A stretch of DNA of 10,049 nt from the NCBI GenBank assembly GCA_945873675.1, contig CAMCEP010000086.1, positions 1 to 10,049 on the forward strand, given 5' to 3'. The notes below the pieces were generated by a model. That model had not been told where the DNA came from and did no database searches. It saw only the letters and a program-made list of their open reading frames with translations. This DNA is from Asaia bogorensis (GTDB lineage Bacteria; Pseudomonadota; Alphaproteobacteria; Acetobacterales; Acetobacteraceae). The translations under genes were made by a program, and so were the position numbers. Below, piece after piece: positions 5,878 to 10,049 of the stretch (positions within the stretch are counted from its first letter, which is position 1; each line of letters begins with the position of its first letter).

Positions 5878-7404
5878 ATGAATAGTTTTGACACGACGCC
5901 CGGCGCCGTTCCCGGGGCCGGTTTGCTCGGCCTTTCGCAACGCATTCCGCCTTCCAACCTAGCGGCCGAACAGGCGCTGCTGGGCGCGCTTTTGGCCAAT
6001 AACAAGGCGTTTGAACGCGTTGGCGAATATCTGGCGCCGGACCACTTCGCTGATCCAGTGCATGGGCGGATTTTCCACGCCATTAAGCGCCGCGTGGAAG
6101 CGGGCCAGCTTGCCGATGCGGTGACGTTGCGCGCGGAATTTGAACATTCCGGCTTGTTGGATGAGGTCGGGGGGCCGGCCTATTTGGCGCAGCTTCTCTC
6201 GGCCATGGTCGGTGTCATCAATGCCGGCGAATATGGCCAGGTGATCTATGATGCCTGGCTCCGCCGCCAATTGGTGGATTTGGGCGAGGTGGTGGTGAAC
6301 CGCGCCTTTGGTTCGGAAGCAGAACTGGATGCCAAGGGGCAATTGGAATCAGCCGAACAGGCGTTATTCGAACTGGCCAAGGAAGGCGGCGCGGGTGAGG
6401 GCGGCTTCCTTACTTTCGAACGCGCGCTGACCATTGCGGTCCAGCACGCTGAAAAAGCCTTCACCACGCCGGGCGGTGTTTCCGGCCTTGCCACCGGTTT
6501 GCGTGATTTGGATGCAAAGACGGGCGGGCTGCATCCTTCGGATTTGCTGATCATTGCAGGCCGCCCCGGCATGGGCAAAACGGCGCTCGCCACCAAAATT
6601 GCCTTCGGCGCGGCGAAATCCGTGCTGCGCAATGCTCAGGAAGCGGATCCAAATGCGGTGCCCAAGGGTGGTGTTGCGCTTTTCTCCCTCGAAATGAGCG
6701 CGGATCAATTGGCAACGCGCTTGCTTGCGGAAGAATCACGTATTTCCGGGGATCGCATCCGGCGTGGCGAGATCAGCCAGCGCGATTTTGACCGCTTTCT
6801 GGAAGTCAGCCGCGAATTGGCTTCCCTGCCGCTCAATATTGATGACACGCCGGCGATCAGTATCTCCGCACTCCGCACACGCTGCCGACGCTTGCAGCGT
6901 ACCAAAGGGCTTGATCTGATTGTGGTGGATTATCTGCAATTGATGCGCCCGGCAGCGGGCACGCGGCCGGAAAGCCGAGTGCTTGAAATCAGCATGATCA
7001 CCCAGGGCCTGAAGGCTTTGGCCAAGGAATTATCGGTACCTGTGATTGCGCTTTCCCAGTTGTCGCGCGCCGTGGAAAGCCGCGAAGACAAGCGCCCGCA
7101 GCTTTCGGATTTGCGTGAATCAGGCTCGATCGAACAGGATGCCGATGTGGTCATGTTCGTCTATCGCGATGAATATTACCTGATGCAGCGTGCACCGAAG
7201 GAGCTTTCCTTCGACAATACCGAAAAATTCCAAGGCGCCCTGGATAAATGGCAAAAAGATATGGAAGAGGCACATAACAAGGCGGAATTGATCATCGCCA
7301 AGCAGCGCCATGGCCCGACTGGCACCATCAAGCTGTTCTTTGAAGCAGAATTCACCCGCTTTGGCGATTTGGATACGCAGCATGATGATGGCTATGGCGG
7401 CTGA
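5878..7404 (+). CDS. dnaB: Replicative DNA helicase DnaB
   Basis: The hexameric 5'-to-3' helicase that unwinds the fork and recruits primase; 508 residues and complete. The N-terminal DnaB domain covers roughly 20-125, starting IPPSNLAAEQALLGALL. The RecA-like C-terminal domain has Walker A GRPGMGKT (228-235), the FSLEMSADQLATRLL segment, Walker B LDLIVVDYLQL with D351, ALSQLSRAVESR and DLRESGSIEQDADVVMF. The late KQRHGPTGTIKLFF motif is preceded by a longer segment (around YYLMQRAPKELSFDNTEKF) that I associate with alphaproteobacterial DnaB. No intein is present. ATG 5878 is the only sensible start given the N-terminus, despite a G-run only one base away. The usual upstream neighbours rpsR and rplI are not here; cfa precedes it. 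alr follows after 15 bases. Confidence 0.98.
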   Translation: MNSFDTTPGAVPGAGLLGLSQRIPPSNLAAEQALLGALLANNKAFERVGEYLAPDHFADPVHGRIFHAIKRRVEAGQLADAVTLRAEFEHSGLLDEVGGPAYLAQLLSAMVGVINAGEYGQVIYDAWLRRQLVDLGEVVVNRAFGSEAELDAKGQLESAEQALFELAKEGGAGEGGFLTFERALTIAVQHAEKAFTTPGGVSGLATGLRDLDAKTGGLHPSDLLIIAGRPGMGKTALATKIAFGAAKSVLRNAQEADPNAVPKGGVALFSLEMSADQLATRLLAEESRISGDRIRRGEISQRDFDRFLEVSRELASLPLNIDDTPAISISALRTRCRRLQRTKGLDLIVVDYLQLMRPAAGTRPESRVLEISMITQGLKALAKELSVPVIALSQLSRAVESREDKRPQLSDLRESGSIEQDADVVMFVYRDEYYLMQRAPKELSFDNTEKFQGALDKWQKDMEEAHNKAELIIAKQRHGPTGTIKLFFEAEFTRFGDLDTQHDDGYGG

Positions 7405-7419
7405 TCCTGGTTCCTGCTG

Positions 7420-8499
7420 ATGGATCCCTCCGCCATTCTGCATATTGATCTGGCTGCCATTGCTGAAAATTGGCGTCTGCTGGCTGCGCGCGCCGCGCCG
7501 GGCGCGGTGGCGGGCGTGGTCAAGGCCAATGCCTATGGGCTCGGCGCCGATAAGGTGGCGCCGGCGTTGCGGGCGGCCGGCTGCCGGCATTTCTTTGTGG
7601 CGCATCTGGCCGAGGGTATCGCGCTGCGTGAAACGCTGGGCTCTGGGCCGATGATTGCGGTGCTGAATGGTTTTGCGCCAGGCGCTGATGGCGATGCTGC
7701 GCTGGTGCCGGTGCTCAATAGCCTTGGCGATGTGCTGGCCCATGCCGCCGCCGGGCGCAGCGCCGGTCAGGCAAGGCAGGCGCTTTTGCATCTGGATACG
7801 GGCATGGCGCGGCTTGGGCTGGATGCGGGCGAACAGGCGCGGCTGGCGGCGGATCATTCCCTGCTGGCCGGGCTCGAACTGCTTTATGTCATGTCGCATT
7901 TGGCCTGCGCGGATGAAGCGGACCATCCGCTCAACGCCGAACAGGCAGCGCGTTTCGCCCGCGCCTGCGCGGGGCTGCCCAGGCTGCCACGGTCCTTTGC
8001 CAATTCATCTGGCCTGTTTCTGGGCGCGGATTACGCCTCAGACCTCGCCCGGCCAGGCTGCGCTCTGTACGGCATCAACCCCACGCCCGGGGCGCCCAAC
8101 CCCATGCTGCCCGTGGTCCGGCTGGAAGCCCCCATCCTGCAAATCCGCGAAATCCCCGCCGGCGCCAGCGTTGGCTATGGCGCTTCCTTTTTCGCGGCGC
8201 GGCCCAGCCGCATTGCCACCATTGCCGTCGGCTACGCGGACGGCTACCTGAGGTGCCTATCCGGGCAGGGTGTCGCGACATATCGCGACATGATCCTGCC
8301 CATGGTGGGGCGCGTTTCCATGGATTTAATCACGTTGGATGTGACGGATGCGCCGGGCATTGCGCCTGGCGATGTGCTGCAATTGATCGGCGGCGCCGCG
8401 CCTTCGCCCGATGATCTGGCGGCGCGGGCTGGTACGATTGGCTATGAAATCCTGACCTCGCTGGGTGATCGCTATCGCCGCGCCTATGGGGCTGCCTGA
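7420..8499 (+). CDS. alr: Alanine racemase
   Basis: A cytoplasmic PLP enzyme interconverting L- and D-alanine for peptidoglycan; 359 residues, the usual size. The PLP lysine is K35 in VVKANAYGLG and the opposing catalytic base is Y253 in SVGYGASF. RPGCALYGINP (211-221) is the cofactor-binding segment, and M301-D302 in VGRVSMDL match the substrate carboxylate site. In HLDTGMARLG, R131 is conserved, but H124 replaces the lysine that is carbamylated in the Geobacillus enzyme (K129). I recall non-lysine residues at this site in other alphaproteobacterial Alr, so activity is expected. There is no clear Shine-Dalgarno in the 15 bases after dnaB, so translation may depend on ribosomes finishing dnaB. 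The mlaE start follows 2 bases after the stop. Confidence 0.97.
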   Translation: MDPSAILHIDLAAIAENWRLLAARAAPGAVAGVVKANAYGLGADKVAPALRAAGCRHFFVAHLAEGIALRETLGSGPMIAVLNGFAPGADGDAALVPVLNSLGDVLAHAAAGRSAGQARQALLHLDTGMARLGLDAGEQARLAADHSLLAGLELLYVMSHLACADEADHPLNAEQAARFARACAGLPRLPRSFANSSGLFLGADYASDLARPGCALYGINPTPGAPNPMLPVVRLEAPILQIREIPAGASVGYGASFFAARPSRIATIAVGYADGYLRCLSGQGVATYRDMILPMVGRVSMDLITLDVTDAPGIAPGDVLQLIGGAAPSPDDLAARAGTIGYEILTSLGDRYRRAYGAA

Positions 8500-8501
8500 G
8501 C

Positions 8502-9287
8502 TTGACCGCGATACTGAACCCCATCGCCGCCTTGGGCCGCGCCGTGCTCGGCGCCTTGCAGGGCGTTGGCGCCGTGGTGCTGTTCGCGCTGGAAGGCGTT
8601 TCGCATCTGTTTCGCCCGCCCTTCTATGGCCGGCTGTTTCTGCGCCAAGTGGTGGAGATTGGTTATTTCTCCCTGCCCGTGGTGGCGCTGACCGCCTTTT
8701 TCACCGGCATGGTGCTGGCGCTGCAAACCTATACAGGTTTCGCGCGTTTCAATGCCGAAGGGGCGGTCGCGAATGTTGTCGTGCTTTCCATCACGCGCGA
8801 ATTGGGCCCGGTGATTGCCGGGCTGATGGTGGCCGGGCGCATTGGCGCGGCCTTCGCCGCCGAAATAGGCACCATGCGCGTGACGGATCAGATAGATGCA
8901 CTGACAACGCTTTCCACCAACCCGATGAAATACCTGGTGGCGCCAAGGCTTTTGGCCGGTACCGTGGCACTGCCCTTCCTTGTGATTATTGCCGATACTC
9001 TGGGGGTGATGGGCGGCTGGCTGATCGGCACGGCGAAGCTTGGCTTCAACTCGGCCGGGTATCTGCGCGCCACGCTTGATTTTATGCAGACCATGGATGT
9101 GGTCTCCGGCCTTGTGAAGGCTTCGGTCTTTGGCTTTGTGATTGCGCTGATGGGCTGCTGGTGCGGCTATAACAGCCGGGGCGGCGCGCAGGGTGTGGGC
9201 GCGGCGGCGACATCGGCGGTGGTGATTTCCTCCATCCTTATTCTCGCGCTGGATTACATCATCACCGAGATGTTCTTCGCGCGATGA
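8502..9287 (+). CDS. mlaE: Mla phospholipid transporter permease MlaE
   Basis: The inner-membrane permease of the MlaFEDB complex, which moves phospholipids between inner and outer membranes and keeps the outer leaflet asymmetric. It is 261 residues with about five or six membrane segments (near 45-70, 80-105, 145-175, 200-222 and 235-257). Family motifs are LPVVALTAFFTGMVLALQ, ELGPVIAGLMVAGRIGAAFAAEIGTM, MRVTDQIDAL and the C-terminal GGAQGVGAAATSAVV. The start is an unusual TTG at 8502, 2 bases after the alr stop, chosen because the N-terminus LNPIAALGRAVLGAL resembles the family start. A weak GGGG lies about 10 bases upstream. GTG 8544 is an alternative that would remove 14 residues. The stop overlaps the mlaF start as ATGA, indicating coupling. 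Other members (MlaD, MlaC, MlaB) would lie to the right. Confidence 0.94.
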   Translation: MTAILNPIAALGRAVLGALQGVGAVVLFALEGVSHLFRPPFYGRLFLRQVVEIGYFSLPVVALTAFFTGMVLALQTYTGFARFNAEGAVANVVVLSITRELGPVIAGLMVAGRIGAAFAAEIGTMRVTDQIDALTTLSTNPMKYLVAPRLLAGTVALPFLVIIADTLGVMGGWLIGTAKLGFNSAGYLRATLDFMQTMDVVSGLVKASVFGFVIALMGCWCGYNSRGGAQGVGAAATSAVVISSILILALDYIITEMFFAR

Positions 9288-10049
9288 GTGGCGCGGTGTC
9301 GAAAATCCGCCTGCGCGGACTGTCAAAAGCCTTTGGGCCGAAGCAGGTGCTGGATGGCGTGGATCTGGATATCCGCGCCGGGCATGGCATGGTTATTCTG
9401 GGCGGTTCGGGTTCCGGCAAATCCGTCACCATCAAATGCATCCTGGGGCTGATTGAACCCGATGCCGGCAGCATTGAAATTGATGGCCAGAACATCCTGA
9501 AACTACCGCGGCAGGAGCGTGAGGCGCTGAATGACCGCATCGGCATGTTGTTTCAGAATGGTGCGCTGTTTGATAGCCTGCCGGTCTGGGAAAATGTCTG
9601 CTTCAAGCTGCTGGCGCAAAAGCGCATCACCCGCGCGCGCGCCCGCGACAAGGCGGCCGAGGTGCTGGCGCAGGTCGGGCTTGCCGCATCGGTGGGCGAT
9701 CTTTCGCCATCAGAGCTTTCGGGCGGCATGCAAAAGCGCGTGGCCCTTGCGCGCGCCATTGCCGCCGAGCCCGAGATCATTTTCTTCGACGAACCCACCA
9801 CCGGGCTTGATCCCATCATGGGCGCGGTGATTGATGGGCTGATTGTTGATGTGGTGCATCGGCTGGGCGCGACCGCTGTTTCCATCACGCATGACATGGC
9901 GAGCGCGCGGCGGATTGGCGATGATGCCGCCATGATCCATAAGGGCCGCATCATCTGGACTGGTGAGGCCGCGAAGCTTGGCGATACCGGCAATGCCATG
10001 GTAGACCAATTCGCCCGTGGTGAGCGGGAGGGGCCGATCCAGATGGAGT
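9284..10049 (+). CDS. mlaF: Mla phospholipid transporter ATP-binding protein MlaF (partial, cut by right edge)
   Basis: The cytoplasmic ATPase that powers the Mla complex, pairing with MlaE. 255 residues are visible with no stop, and MlaF proteins are roughly 250-270 long, so only a short tail is missing. All nucleotide-binding motifs are present: Walker A GGSGSGKS (40-47), Q-loop Q91 in MLFQNGALFDSLPVWENV (a typical MlaF stretch), signature LSGGMQKRVALARAI (145-159), Walker B IIFFDEPTTGLDP (165-177, catalytic E170) and H-loop H203 in SITHDM. Its ATG overlaps the mlaE stop by 4 bases (ATGA), so no separate ribosome site is needed. LFQNGALFDSL and GGMQKRVALARA favour MlaF over other ABC ATPases. 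Confidence 0.95.
   Translation, partial: MSGAVSKIRLRGLSKAFGPKQVLDGVDLDIRAGHGMVILGGSGSGKSVTIKCILGLIEPDAGSIEIDGQNILKLPRQEREALNDRIGMLFQNGALFDSLPVWENVCFKLLAQKRITRARARDKAAEVLAQVGLAASVGDLSPSELSGGMQKRVALARAIAAEPEIIFFDEPTTGLDPIMGAVIDGLIVDVVHRLGATAVSITHDMASARRIGDDAAMIHKGRIIWTGEAAKLGDTGNAMVDQFARGEREGPIQME

Noticed and set aside
5888..5893. Perfect TTGACA -35 box just inside dnaB
   Set aside because: The sequence 16-18 bases downstream is GC-rich with no -10-like element, so it is most likely chance within coding sequence.
7120..7926. Minus-strand open frame of 268 codons across the dnaB-alr junction
   Set aside because: It is antisense to two certain genes and shows no motif or ribosome site.
8484..9326. 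Minus-strand open frame of 280 codons over mlaE
   Set aside because: It has a histidine- and arginine-rich shadow composition and is fully antisense to mlaE with its strong family motifs.

Overview
The window looks like a piece of an alphaproteobacterial chromosome, probably from the Rhodospirillales/Acetobacteraceae side of the class (inference). The genes have moderately high GC and are tightly packed. The DnaB carries the extra C-terminal segment I associate with alphaproteobacterial DnaB, and alanine racemase follows dnaB directly. No RNA genes, insertion sequences, CRISPR arrays or clear intrinsic terminators were found. Almost all of the window is coding, and no gene-free gap reaches 300 bases.

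Left part (1-2508, minus strand): an ABC importer operon of the FbpA/FbpB (AfuA/AfuB) class. A Tat-like signal-bearing periplasmic binding protein is followed 8 bases later by a fused two-domain permease that runs off the left edge. The ATPase gene, if present, would lie beyond position 1. The binding protein belongs to the ferric-iron family, but the adjacent tyrosine pair of classical FbpA appears to be absent, so the ligand is open.

Middle (2623-4497, plus strand): divergent from the importer, a xylose-isomerase-like TIM-barrel protein and a type I extradiol dioxygenase of the BphC/HsaC class with its full iron and active-site residue set. The four genes share one intergenic region and may form a small uptake and ring-cleavage locus; this is inference from layout. 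A short gap then leads to cfa, the cyclopropane fatty acid synthase gene. Its likely GTG start is preceded by a 12-bp hairpin that overlaps the ribosome binding site, the most striking non-coding structure in the window.

Right part (5878-10049, plus strand): dnaB (replicative helicase), alr (alanine racemase), mlaE and mlaF (permease and ATPase of the Mla phospholipid transporter), spaced by 15, 2 and -4 bases. This looks like one housekeeping transcription unit joining replication, peptidoglycan precursor supply and outer-membrane lipid homeostasis. mlaF is cut by the right edge, probably near its end.

No wholly new system is evident. The points most worth testing are the cfa hairpin, the divergent importer/dioxygenase locus and the odd dnaB translation start.
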